Below are positions 14,201-24,699 of a stretch of 64,000 nucleotides of DNA, in pieces; the first letter of the stretch is position 1, and every line of letters begins with the position of its first letter. The notes below the pieces were generated by a model. It was not told the origin of the DNA. It ran no database searches and saw nothing but the letters and a program-made list of their open reading frames with translations. The stretch is taken from contig JAFREQ010000011.1 of NCBI GenBank assembly GCA_025331565.1, positions 12,544,001 to 12,608,000 of the forward strand, in the 5' to 3' direction. Source of the stretch: Holacanthus passer. Its lineage: Eukaryota > Chordata > Actinopteri > Pomacanthidae. Position numbers and translations under genes: made by a program.

Positions 14201-17200
14201 TCATATAGTGCAGTTTTAGGAGAATCCATGCAGGCACAGAGGAGGCGGTTATGCATTTTTAAAAAGTTCAGCTTTGTCACGTTATGATAAATGATTTGTT
14301 GTATATGAAGCCACATCAAAGTTGCTGCCCAGTCACGGATCATCTGATTTAAGCAGTGCACAACATGTAGCATTGTGGTTCATTCTTAATGGCTGCGTCC
14401 ATACATCCGATCAGACACTCATGTTTAGAGGAGAGCAGTGCTAGGTCCTTTAGAAAAGAGTGACAAATATTACACAGTAATCATCCAACAGGTTCAGACA
14501 ACAGACACAATGAAGGCCTCATTAAAGAATGTCAAACTACCCATCACACTTTCAGCTTTGGTTTGCAATATAAAAGCTGAGATGCAGAATGTAGCCTCTT
14601 TCTGAGTAGGCTTAGTTATTTACTTTGATGCCATTTGCTCATTACTAGAGCCAATATTGAAACGCTCCCAGACACCCTCGGACGTGATCTGAACACACGA
14701 GAAGGTGACGCTCTGAACATCCGAACATAAATTCTGACAACTCTCTGAATTTATTAACTTCGCACTCGGCCACTGTAACGGTTGCACTGCAAATCTATAA
14801 AAAGACCTGAGGTTTAGAGGCTGTACAAAAAGTTAACAGTATTAAATACGCACCTGCCAACACTATACACATGGTCCATTTTAAGTATGGGGCACACATT
14901 AGTGAGTGGCATCTGTCACTGAGAGCTGTTTAGCTCAACAGTCATCTAAAACAACATGAAGCTGCTGTTCGGCTGAAATCTTCTTTTAACGCTTAAATAA
15001 ACCTCACATTTATGCTCTGTAGTAAAAGATTTATTTGCTACACTGGAATATTGCATTGCAAAAGAAGAGATGCACCAATATGACTTTTTCTTCCCTGATA
15101 CTGATTCTGATCCACAAACTGAGGAAACCAACAAGATAACAGCTATATATATGTTTGTTCCCTTATCAGTAAACCTCTCTGTGTACAGATGAAATAACAA
15201 TGAAATGTATATACTATCTGAGTGGCTTGATAAAGTCAGTATAAGCGCAAGACCAATCCAACAGGTCCGATTGGTGCAGCTGTAAAGCAAAGGCAAAAAG
15301 AGAGGTGGGGTGTGTGCGAGGACAAAAACAGCTAGTACACTCAAATCTATAAGAATAGAATTCAAAATCTATTGCTGCTATATTTATAGTCACATTATGG
15401 GAGACCATAAGGATGTTTAACAGATGTTTCAGCAGCGCTTTCTTCGGACTCTAACCTGCCTCACAACCTTTTTCCAGATTCTTGTCCCATATTTCTTATG
15501 TAAGTGAGCACATTTACTTCCAGGTGACACTATCAGGCCAATCCAACTCTTTCAAACGTCACTCGCAAACTAACCCTGACAACATACTGTACTGCATGTA
15601 CTGTAATACTGTATCAGATGCTGTAACGTCCCAGATGGCCCACTTTCCTGTGATGCACCACCGCTGTGTAAACAAACACCCTGAGGTCACCCTCCAGGAG
15701 GTCAAACTGAGAAGCAGTACACCTCACTTCTCAAAAGTAGTCCAGACACACTTTCAACCAAGGCTGTAGCTTCTCTTTGCGCAGCGGCTTCAACAGTGTA
15801 ACAGGCAGAGGAACACTTCTTCCAGTCTTTTACAGCAGGCTGGTAACCTTTCTGTAACATCTTCCTGCTCTCAGACGAAGCTTTCAGAGCATTCAAATGT
15901 CTGCAGACACGCTGTATAAGCTGCTCATGAATCATTGAACACTACAGCTAAATTCTGCTCATGTAAGGACCACATCCCGCATGTTTGTCTGGCTTCTGGA
16001 GAGTGCACTCATCCTCAGCTGTGGAACAATGCTTACAACACTACATCACCCATAATTCATCACACAGACATAAATGCACAAGGTGCACAGAGTGGTGCAA
16101 TGACAAGAAATTCTAAAAATAGAAAGCTGAATAAAACCTCTGTACAGGGAAACTATGACATGATAAAGCACCAATGAGGATAGTTGTCAAAGTGTTTCTC
16201 TGTGTAGGCACAGGAGATACAGCGAATCTGCATGATAAAGCAATATACTGAAGGCACAATCTGCATGCAACGTCTTCCTATTACAGCAAAATCTCGGACT
16301 ATATCTTCATCTGAAAAGAGCGATACCATCAAACTGTGTCCACTGAAAGAGAATTATCAAGTAATGATGCATTTTTAATGTATCTATTTAACAAATAGAG
16401 CAGACGACAACAACAGGCACAAGAAGAGACAATCTCACAATCTTTTTTGTCTATCGCAAACACAGCACAAAATCATGTTTTTCATATTCCTAACAATATA
16501 TATTCATTCATTTTTTTCACTTAGCAACCCTTAATTCACTCAAGTTTTTGACCATATGAACTCAAAGAATCCAGATAAAAACAATGCAGAGAAATACCAG
16601 TCTGTCAACAGAGTGTAAGCAGCAGCACCAACAGGCACCAAATGAGTAAATGGATTATAGCGACGTATAGAGTACTCACCAAATCGTGGTTTGTGGAGTT
16701 GGAATCATCTTCAGGGAAGGGGACATAGACAGCTAAGGCCATACAGTTGGCAAAAATAGCAATTAATATAAAGATATCAAATGGCCTGAGGAAGAGAAGT
16801 TAAGGTAAACACAGAAGAAAATGATGTGACACGGCAAGAGGAAAAAAACACATCATATGGATAAAGTTTCATTGACTAATTCTTAAACCTGCTGCACTAT
16901 TTGTAACAAAATATTCACTGACAGACAAGTTACATGTGAACACTAGTTAAGACATCAGAGATCCCTGATCCCGAGTCTTCGATTGATATTTCACTTTCAC
17001 TTCAACTTGAGTTTTATATGCTCAAAGCCACACATGCTGTGTATGGTTTTGGTTGTCTTTGGTATAATAATCACCTAATCAGCCTTTGGTCTGAATCCAT
17101 GGACATGCTGCATGTAACCTGTGAAGAGGAGTCAAAAGTAGACAAAGCTTTGTTTTTAAGGGGTGAAAAGTCAAAAAGGTTGGGAACATCTGTATTACAC

Positions 17201-18615
17201 TGATGTTATCATTGCCTCTTCTCTTACAGTCAGGATCACTTCTTCAATCCAAATTTCCCCAAACTAAATCTCAATTTGAAGATTGACGCGAATGTTATTC
17301 AAAAGCAAAACTAAAACTAAGAGACAGCTGCCATCCTAAAACTGATCAATGAATTACAGAACAATATCTTGTACGTTATAATGAAGCAATCATATAATAA
17401 TCACTATAGCTTTACGTTATATTATTCATAAAATACTATAATTCAGAAACTAAAACAAGAATAGTACATTACACTGTTCTTGTGATCGCTGACAAGGTAG
17501 TCCAGCTGCCAGAGACAAACACACACCAGTATTTCATTGTCACATTCAGTCCACGCAGAACAATTTGAGACTCCTGATATGGCCACAACTGCATTTCCCA
17601 AAGTGGACCAGTAGTAAATCCCCATTGACTTTTCTTTTTTTAGCAAACACACAAAGGTGGATTATGAAATGTATCTTTGTGATTCACATTCGACAATCTC
17701 CTTTACAACATCTGATGGCTTTTGTGATGACAGCATCTGTTTAAGCAACAAACCCACCAGACTGTCACACAGCTGTGTCGTACCAGTGTCTTTCTCTGCA
17801 TACAGTATTTTAGGATTCACTGATTTTCACTTGATCTTTTGTGTGTTCCTGCACCTCAGTTTAACATCACTCTGTTCTTGAAAACACTTTACATCATGCG
17901 TCAGTTGTATCTGCTATATTTGGGTCTATTTGTCGCCTTTAAGTAGCCTGTGTCTGACTACTTTAAAAAGCACTATAAGAAATCACCTGATGTGGCTGTC
18001 ACATAATTACCACAGCTAGGATCCAGCAAAGAAATACAAGCAGGAGCTGTGAACAAGTAGGGCTGCGACTAATGATCATTGTTATTATTGAATCATGTGC
18101 CAGTTATTTTCACAACTAATCTATGAATCACTTCTATTAAAACCTAAGGCAGCCTTTTCAAATGTCTTGTTTTGCCTGACCTACAATCTAAAAACCTAAA
18201 GATTTTCAAGCATTGCTCAACTAATCATTACAGCTCTGCGAACAAGTACTGATCTTCAAATCTCAAGACCCATACATGCACCCACCACCACATAAAGCCA
18301 CTGTGAAGGATACTTCCACTCCACCAGGCTGATGCAGGCCCTGCGTATGGGGTTGTTGAGGTTGAGGCAGAACAGAGCCCTCGGTGGCCTGCTGTTGGCG
18401 TTACTGCCCTGTTTCTTGCTTTTGGCATACTGCTGCCGCTTCTTCTGTGCCAACGCACCTACCGGGATGGTGGTGGACGCTGGGGCCGGCAGGGCGGGAG
18501 GAGCGGGTGGTGCCGCGGGGGCTGGGGCTGGGGCCGCAGCAGGGGCAGGGGTGGAGGCGGGAGGGGCCTCTGGGGCCGCGGGGGCTGGGTCTGGGGCGGG
18601 CCCGTTGGCGCTCAT
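2988..18615 (-). CDS. cacna1d: L-type voltage-gated calcium channel alpha-1D subunit, 5' portion (3 coding exons, partial)
   Basis: Pore-forming subunit of the Cav1.3 plasma-membrane calcium channel. Coding exons on the minus strand are 18615-18314 (302 nt), 16785-16680 (106 nt) and 3127-2988 (140 nt). Phases join exactly, and I recall 106 and 140 nt as the sizes of the matching human L-type exons. Exon one ends in the conserved cytosolic stretch with RALFCLNLNNPIRR and ISLVEW. Exon two holds IS1 (PFDIFILIAIFANC) and VPFPEDDSN. Exon three holds IS2 (VEYAFLIIFTIETFLKIIAY) and the start of IS3 (NGWNMLDFVIVVIG). ETVEYAFLIIF and KIIAYG favour Cav1.3 over Cav1.2, Cav1.4 and Cav1.1, and tkt as neighbour agrees. 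The start at 18615 has A at -3, and an in-frame TAG lies upstream at 18681-18679. A separate upstream coding exon cannot be excluded. The gene continues beyond position 1. Which teleost duplicate (a or b) this is cannot be told. Confidence 0.92.
6365..6505. repeat. Teleost interspersed repeat fragment
   Basis: The stretch with AAAGACTGGAAGCAGAGGGA, TTTCCAGTCTTTGTG and GCTGCTGGCATTAGCTTCAT matches, from memory, a repeat found in many fish genomes. An internal inverted pair (AAAGACTGGAA / TTTCCAGTCTTT) can form a hairpin. I do not know its class. Confidence 0.55.
7429..7695. mobile_element. Teleost palindromic MITE-like repeat (degraded)
   Basis: It begins with GAGCTGCAGCTAATGATGAT and ends with ACTAATTATCATCACAGCTC, an imperfect terminal inverted repeat. 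Inside are TTTGGTCTATAAAGTG, TTTCCCAAAGCCC and ACCCAAAGATA, in the order I recall from a widespread fish MITE. It carries no coding capacity. Confidence 0.65.
16786..18313 (-). other. cacna1d: U12-type (minor spliceosome) intron of cacna1d
   Basis: The donor reads GTATCCTTC (18313-18305), which matches the U12-type 5' splice site. CCTTAAC at 16805-16799 matches the U12 branch site and lies about 14 nt upstream of the acceptor at 16786. There is no separate long polypyrimidine tract. CACNA1 genes are known to carry conserved U12-type introns, so this is expected for the family. Nothing else coding was seen inside; the teleost repeat at 18058-18242 lies in it. Confidence 0.85.
18058..18242. mobile_element. 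Second, shortened copy of the teleost palindromic MITE-like repeat
   Basis: Opens with GGGCTGCGACTAATGATCAT and closes with CAACTAATCATTACAGCTCT. The middle keeps AAATGTCTTGTTTTG and AACCTAAAGATTTTC. It lies inside the U12-type intron of cacna1d, close to the donor. It is the same family as the copy at 7429-7695, with a deletion in the centre. Confidence 0.6.
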
Positions 18616-18653
18616 GGTGCGGGCGTGGCTCTGTGAGGAGCATCCAGCAGCAT
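18612..18653 (-). promoter_or_regulatory. Upstream ORF overlapping the cacna1d start codon
   Basis: If the exon begins at the CAG acceptor 18660-18658, the leader contains an ATG at 18653 that opens a 13-codon frame. Its TGA (18614-18612) overlaps the main ATG (18615-18613) as ATGA. The uORF start context is weak (T at -3) and the main start is strong (A at -3). A second out-of-frame ATG at 18643 runs 80 codons into the coding region. Such a layout could lower or gate translation; that is inference. Confidence 0.45.
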
Positions 18654-18889
18654 GGATCTGCCAGGGTAGACAGGGAGGCTAAAGAAGGGCAGAGCGGTCT
18701 GACCGATGAGCTGGCACGTCACCAGGGGGAGCGACTCTGGTGCTGCTGGCATAATTTGCCTCTGAGAAGGGGAGAGAGGTGAGAAGAGATGGCATCAGTA
18801 CATTTTACACTTTTCCTAACAATAAAAGAGTAATTGATATTGCCTTTAAGTGAGAGCAGAGCACATTACACTGTACTCAAATCACTATG

Positions 18890-19370
18890 CTGACATTTGT
18901 AATGCACTGGAGCAGACTTTCAGGCTCTTCTGCCTGTCTATAAAGCTCTGAAAGGCCTTGAACCCCATCATATGTGTTAGACCTGCTTAAAAGCTGCTCT
19001 CAGGTCATCTGGCTCTGATATTTCCAATCATTCTTGAGTTCAACATCTGGAGATGCTGCCTTTAGTTTTTAGGCCCCTAGATGTTTGAATGAGCTTCTTG
19101 AAGACTCGAGATGTTCCCAGTCTCTAGTGTCTTTTAAAAATTGTCTGAAAACATTTTTTTTCCTGGCCTGTCATTAATGTGCAATACATTATTCAGAACT
19201 GAATCTATTTGTGAGTATGCTTGTTTTGAATGATTATTGTTATAACCATTTTTTTTACTGTTATTTCTATTGTATCTCTCTTCTTGTTCTTTCTCTTTCT
19301 TCTATCTTCATGTAAAAACGGGTATGAAATGTGCTATATAGTCTGAATGACGCTTGCTTTGCCTTCATCA
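18890..19370 (+). mobile_element. LINE (L2/CR1-type) 3'-end remnant
   Basis: The plus strand translates, with stops and frame breaks, to LPVYKALKGLEPHHMC, then LRSSGSDISNHS, then LKTRDVPSL. This is the decayed end of the reverse transcriptase ORF that in intact fish elements reads YKALNGLAP and similar. The downstream TATGAAATGTGCTATATAG resembles the 3' tail of these elements. It lies upstream of cacna1d and is not functional. Confidence 0.65.
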
Positions 19371-20689
19371 ACTGTCTTTTCTTTGTCCAAAATGAGTACT
19401 GACAAGCAGCTCAAACTCTAATATTGCTGCTTGAAGATGGAAATCAAAATATGTCTTTCAAAGCCATCTGTTGTGCTGCACTGAGCAGGTAGACAGGTGC
19501 TCAAAATGGTCTCAAAGGCACCGGTACATACAGCACACACTGACCTATAATTAAGAACTTTTCACTCCAGCTTAGACATTAACGACATTATGAGACAGAG
19601 GACATTAAATCACATACTCGTCTCTCGAAGGATGAAGAAGCTTTTTGTTTCTCCTCAAACATGCAAATAAGATGATTCCATAATGTCATTCAATGTGAAA
19701 TGTATCCTGGTGTAGCCTCAAACAGTCATAATAATGAAATGTGCAACTGATGCCTTTGAGGTCCTTTCAAAACTACAAGAAATATGGCAGGTTGGCTTGG
19801 ATCTGATGTTGCCATCCAAGACTCTAAATTTAGTACAAAGAATCCAAAATGTCCTGAACCTGAACATATTCTAAGAGGAAAAAAACACACGAAGGCAGAC
19901 GACATGCAGCTCAAGCCAAAACACACACATCCTCACACACACACATACACACACTCATATGAGGCTGTAAATTCAGAGCTGCCACTCTCAGACATCACTT
20001 GGTCCCATCAGTTGTGTAAGTCCTTGAACTGCGAGCAGGCCCAAGAGGAAGAAACAGAAAAGGTCACATTGCACTGATGCTCCAAGAAACATTAATCTTC
20101 ACATTGCACAGAACAAAATATGATATGAGTGATGTTGTGATGTAACACTCGTGTTGCATGCGGGCTGCCAGCTTTACATCCCCTTTTGTGCTGCGATGCT
20201 GCCTTCACGGAACCGAGGCTGCTGCTCAATATGTGCACAATGCATATTAAAATGCGCTTATTTGGGAATGATCATTTCCACCGTGCACAGGCAACATCGA
20301 GATGAAAATGCACGCTGACATTAACGAGCGATTCGTGACAGAATCATCATCAGGCGTCCTCACATTTCTCCTTGGACAACATCAAGGTAGGTTTATGCTG
20401 AAATCACCCCCCTCCAAAAAAAAATGATGAGAAATGACAGGCTGACTCCGGGCGCTCAGGGTGTAAAAATTGAGCAGCCGTCAGATGATCTCTGCAGAAA
20501 ACAGCTGCTTATTACAACAAACCTCAATCAGGGCTTCGTGTTGTGGACAGTGCACATGAGCAGCACCTCTTGTAGAAAAGCTACACTATTAATTCACATG
20601 CATTGATGCAAAACATGCTTCGAGAGCAAAGTGGCCCATTCATGCCAATAAGGGAAAAAAGGCATCATCATTGCCTGCATGCAGGAGGG

Positions 20690-21130
20690 GGGGGGAAAAC
20701 GCAGCTATGCTAAAGAGGCTAACAGGAGTTTGTGCACCGAGCGGTACCTTTTATTCTGAAGACTTTCTCATTCAGCCGCGCTCCAAAAGGGCTCCAGAGA
20801 AAAACGCAGGTCCGGCCTCAAACGGCGCTTTAAAATTCATCCGCTCCGGCTGCAGGAGGGACACAAAGCCTGCGCATTAATTAAGCTCCTCCATGGTGAT
20901 GGAGAGCTGGAGACAGGAGAGTGCGCACCAGACAACAGAGCATCCTCCGTCCGCTGCCCGCCTGCTTATCGTCAGTGAAACGAGTGCACATCACAGAGCG
21001 AGCTCTCCTCCTCCTCCTCCTCCTCTTGGACCACACTCTCTTTCTCCTCCTCCTCCTCCTCCTGCTGCTGCTGCTGCTGCACAAGATCACCTCACATCCT
21101 ACAGTCCGCTGACACCTGCCCCTGCTCCTC
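20690..21130 (-). promoter_or_regulatory. CpG-rich candidate promoter / 5' untranslated exon of cacna1d
   Basis: This is a GC- and CpG-rich stretch in AT-rich surroundings, about 2 kb upstream of the first coding exon. It contains a (CTC)n/(CTG)n block at 21004-21080. On the minus strand an untranslated first exon could end at AAAAG/GTACCG (about 20745). No coding exon resembling the usual Cav1.3 N-terminus was found in it. No TATA box was recognised. Confidence 0.35.
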
Positions 21131-21221
21131 ACACCTTCAGGCTGTCACGTGTCCATTCATCACCTGAAGGTCACTCAAAAAGACACTGAGTATTCTGAGT
21201 GTCGTGGCTCATGAATCTGTT

Positions 21222-22225
21222 TGCTGATGTTTTATAGATCATTTATGAGTCATTTTGGGTTGCCAAGTTGGGAGAAAACCCATCGGTTGTTTTTCATTTG
21301 AGTTTGTAAATAATGCACTTATAAATGTTGGCGTTCACTTTGTGATGATTATCAAATATGTGGTTGTTAATATGTAAGTAATGTTAACATTAATATGTCA
21401 TTAATAAAGGGCTTTAATTAACAAATCTACAGTTGTGGTTGTTAATAAGTTGTCAATAAACTGATTCTCTCTAGCACTTTTTAAAATTAAGTGGTGAAAA
21501 GGTTTGATGGATTTTGGGTTGCCAGAGTGTGAGAATTCCCATCTGCAGCTGTTTTTCATTTGTGTTTGTAAATATTGCAGTTATCAATATTGGCATGTGT
21601 TGTTAATATGTTAATAATGTATAGGTATGTTAATGTATAGGTAACGTATAATGTTAATAACAATAGGTCATTAATAAAGGGCTTTAATTATCAAGTCTAC
21701 AGTTGTGGTTGTTAATAGGTTGCCAATAAATTGATTCTCTGTGTTTTTTGTAAATAAATGTTGAAGGGGTGTGATGGATTTTGGGTTGCCAGATTGTAAG
21801 AATTCCCATCTGTTTTTCATTTGTGTTTCTAAATAATGCAGTTATAAATTTTGGTAATCCATTAATACCTCCTCACATGTTCCTCACTTTCTGATAAACC
21901 ATCAAATATGTGGTTATTGATTATAATAGATAATTGATAAAGGGCTTTAATCATCCAGACAAGTGTTAATAAATTGTCAGTAAATTGATTCTCTATAGCA
22001 CTTTTTAAAAATAAGTGGAGAAAAGGTTTGATGGATTTTGGGTTGCCAAGTCCTGAGAACATTGGTATATGTTTCTCACTTTCTGATAAACCATCAAATA
22101 TGTGGTTATTAATGTAAATAGGTCTTTAATAAAGGCCTTTATAATGGCTAGAATGGATTTTCAAAACCTGGCAACCCAAAAGTTTGAGGGTTTAACTGAT
22201 CTATAAAGCATCAATAAATTATATC
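21222..22225. mobile_element. MITE-like element with internal ~260-bp repeats and inverted ends
   Basis: ATTTTGGGTTGCC starts at 21252, 21511, 21778 and 22035, giving a period of 257-267 bp. Each unit also carries TTCATTTGTGTTTGTAAAT-like, AATAAAGGGCTTTAAT-like and GATTCTCT segments. The left end (TTTTATAGATCATTTATGAG then TTTTGGGTTGCCAAG) is matched in reverse at the right end (CTGGCAACCCAAAAG at about 22169-22183, then TGATCTATAAAGCATCAATA). No open frame of note was found. I infer a non-autonomous DNA transposon expanded by internal tandem duplication; family unknown. Confidence 0.6.
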
Positions 22226-22229
22226 TTAA

Positions 22230-24663
22230 CTATTAGATACATCTGATAAACCCTTTTATAAAGGGTGCCTTATTAGGATGTGGCATGAAATATATCATTA
22301 AAGATCAAATACAATCTAGCAGGACAGCAACACCACTCCTGATGTTCACACTCTTGTCAAAAAATTTGCACTGTAGGCAAATAATGATAATTGCTCCTCA
22401 AATTCCCAGAATCATTTTGAAGGCTACTCTCAACCTCAAATGATGCTGGACTAGGACCAGAAACGATACGTGTCCCCAGATGAACTGGTGATCATCCTTG
22501 CATGAAATATTATAAATGCACCTTTTATCTGAGAAATTATACAAGCACCAAATATGGCAGACACCAGATTGCTGTTGTGTGGAATGATCATCGATTAAAT
22601 TATAATTATTTAGTGCTTTTCATATTCATAAATTCTCAGATCTTCAGAGTGCCTCATAGGCCCGCTGTGATCCAAAATGGTTATACACAAAGGTTATGTT
22701 TTGTCACCCCAGTCTTATGAATGCAGCCAGTCATAAGCTCTTTTAATTCATGAGAGCAGTAAATAATTAATGCGCCCTGTCATGACCACAGCCACTGTAG
22801 GAGTATGGCAGGTTTGCTCTGAAATGACAGGACTGGGAGATTCTGGTGGTCTCAGCAATTTACACTCCCTGATGAAAGCAATATGTCATCCCTCAGCTCC
22901 CAACCACAACAGGTTGTCTATTCGTCACTCCGCTCACACACTCACACACATGAGTCGAGAGAAACCGGTTACACTTTGCTCCATCGACAATGTGGTGAAT
23001 GCTCCCAGTCAGGTGCATTATGCAGTTTAAAGGGAAATTTAAAGATGGTAAGAAGGTATGGCCTGCAAGGGGAGTTGAAAGATCAGAGTACCCTCTTAAG
23101 TGTAAGTAAGTAAGTAAGTGTGCTTTCAATAGTATGCAGTAGTACACACCATAGTATCATATATTATGAAGCAAAGTAAGTAAAGTAGTGAAGTTATGGT
23201 CCGAACATCTGAACAATGAGCTGAAGCTCACTATAAAGCAGAGGGAGGCTGCAGATTTTAGTGATAATTCTCTGTAGGTTCATCACTATGACCTTCCACA
23301 TTGTCACATTGTTTTCATTTCATTATCTGATATATTATTAGAATAAATAATATCAATTATACCTGCTTTAAAAACATCCTTTCTGCATACCAAATCTATA
23401 TGATGGCTATAACGAATGTCTTCACATCATTCAAACGAGGTAGCCATCACCCAGTTACAAATCTTTGCTGTAATAACATTCACGTCTCTCCTGCCAAAGT
23501 CGGTGAAAATATGTCGTTCCCTCTGACAATATGTTGCCCTCCTTCACTTTGCTCCCTTTTGAACTACATTTCCCATTTGCCTCCAGTGCATGTGTTCGTG
23601 ATGAGAAAGTAAGTCAACACCGCCCGGCCTGATCTAGTTGTAACACACATACCTCTCTCCCGTTACAGTTGTCCTTTATAAGCTAGCAGATTCTGGAATA
23701 TTCCATATGTATGTAAATGAGCTATTTCATCTTAAAGAACAGATGTCCAGGACGAATTTGAGTTTTAGCTCATTGGGTCTAACAGGAATTAAAATGTCTG
23801 TTTGCTTAGTTTTGGAGAGTGCTTTTCATAAAATACTGCAAAAAAATACATTGTTGCTGTCAATAATGTAAAGATCTGTCACTCTGTAAAAGAATAAATT
23901 ATCAGCCCAGCTCATTAAGTTCTGATCTCAGCTGATGTTGTTCATTTTCTGGGGTTGCAAAAGGCATGACCTTTCCAGCCAATACTCTCGACATTGTCGT
24001 AACATAAAAGCTGCTTAATTGTAAAAGTAAAAAGGCAGCGTGGTAAATACAACAACATCACAAGGCACTTGACATCTGTCATGCTCACAGCTACACATTA
24101 ATCCCACCCTTATGAAAAACTAATGACCAAATGAGAGCTTTGACCCACAGAAGACCCTGGATTTTATATGTCACTTGTTATGTTATCAAGCCTCTTTAGT
24201 AACACCAGCAGCTGATATAAGTATTTTAATTCAGGGCTTCATCTGAGAAGTACTATTTGCTTTTTCTACATAACACTTTCATTAACAACCAAAGTACAGC
24301 TTAAAAACAGGCCGTGATGCAGTAAAATGTTTTAGTTGCAGTTTGCTCAGTGGCCACAGTTCAGTACTACTGAGCTATTATTGTCTTGAAAATCCTACCT
24401 GCCAGAGTAGAGCAGCTGAGCCGAGGCCTCTGCTTCACCTACATGTCCCAGCTGACAACAAAGAGCAGAAAACACTCATGTTCTTCCCTGGTGGACTGGT
24501 CAGTGGTCAGTGAGTGATCTGCAGCAGTGTTTGGTAAGAGGTGGAGGAGCACCGGGCGAGGAGGCAGGGACGAGGCTCACCGTATCAACTTACCTGTCTG
24601 CTGTCCGGGATAATGGTTTCTTCTTCAATCGTCTTGAATTATTCACCTATGGATGAGGGGTGG

Positions 24664-24699
<36 letters not shown>

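Larger units (their letters stand above)
3128..16679 (-). other. Large cacna1d intron (13.5 kb)
   Basis: No additional exons recognised on either strand. It contains a teleost repeat at 6365-6505, a MITE remnant at 7429-7695, (AC)n tracts at 10193-10222 and 11182-11226, and a TG-rich stretch near 13378-13430. The many short open frames here have no recognisable domain and no codon-like pattern. Confidence 0.7.

Noticed and set aside
18332..18782. Plus-strand open frames of 116 and 132 codons across the cacna1d exon
   Set aside because: Antisense shadow of the Ala/Pro-rich coding exon; Gly/Ala-rich by complement only.
20881..21189. Open frames rich in Arg, Leu or Pro around 20881-21189 on both strands
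   Set aside because: They arise from the (CTC)n/(CTG)n simple repeat; all frames stay open because of the repeat.
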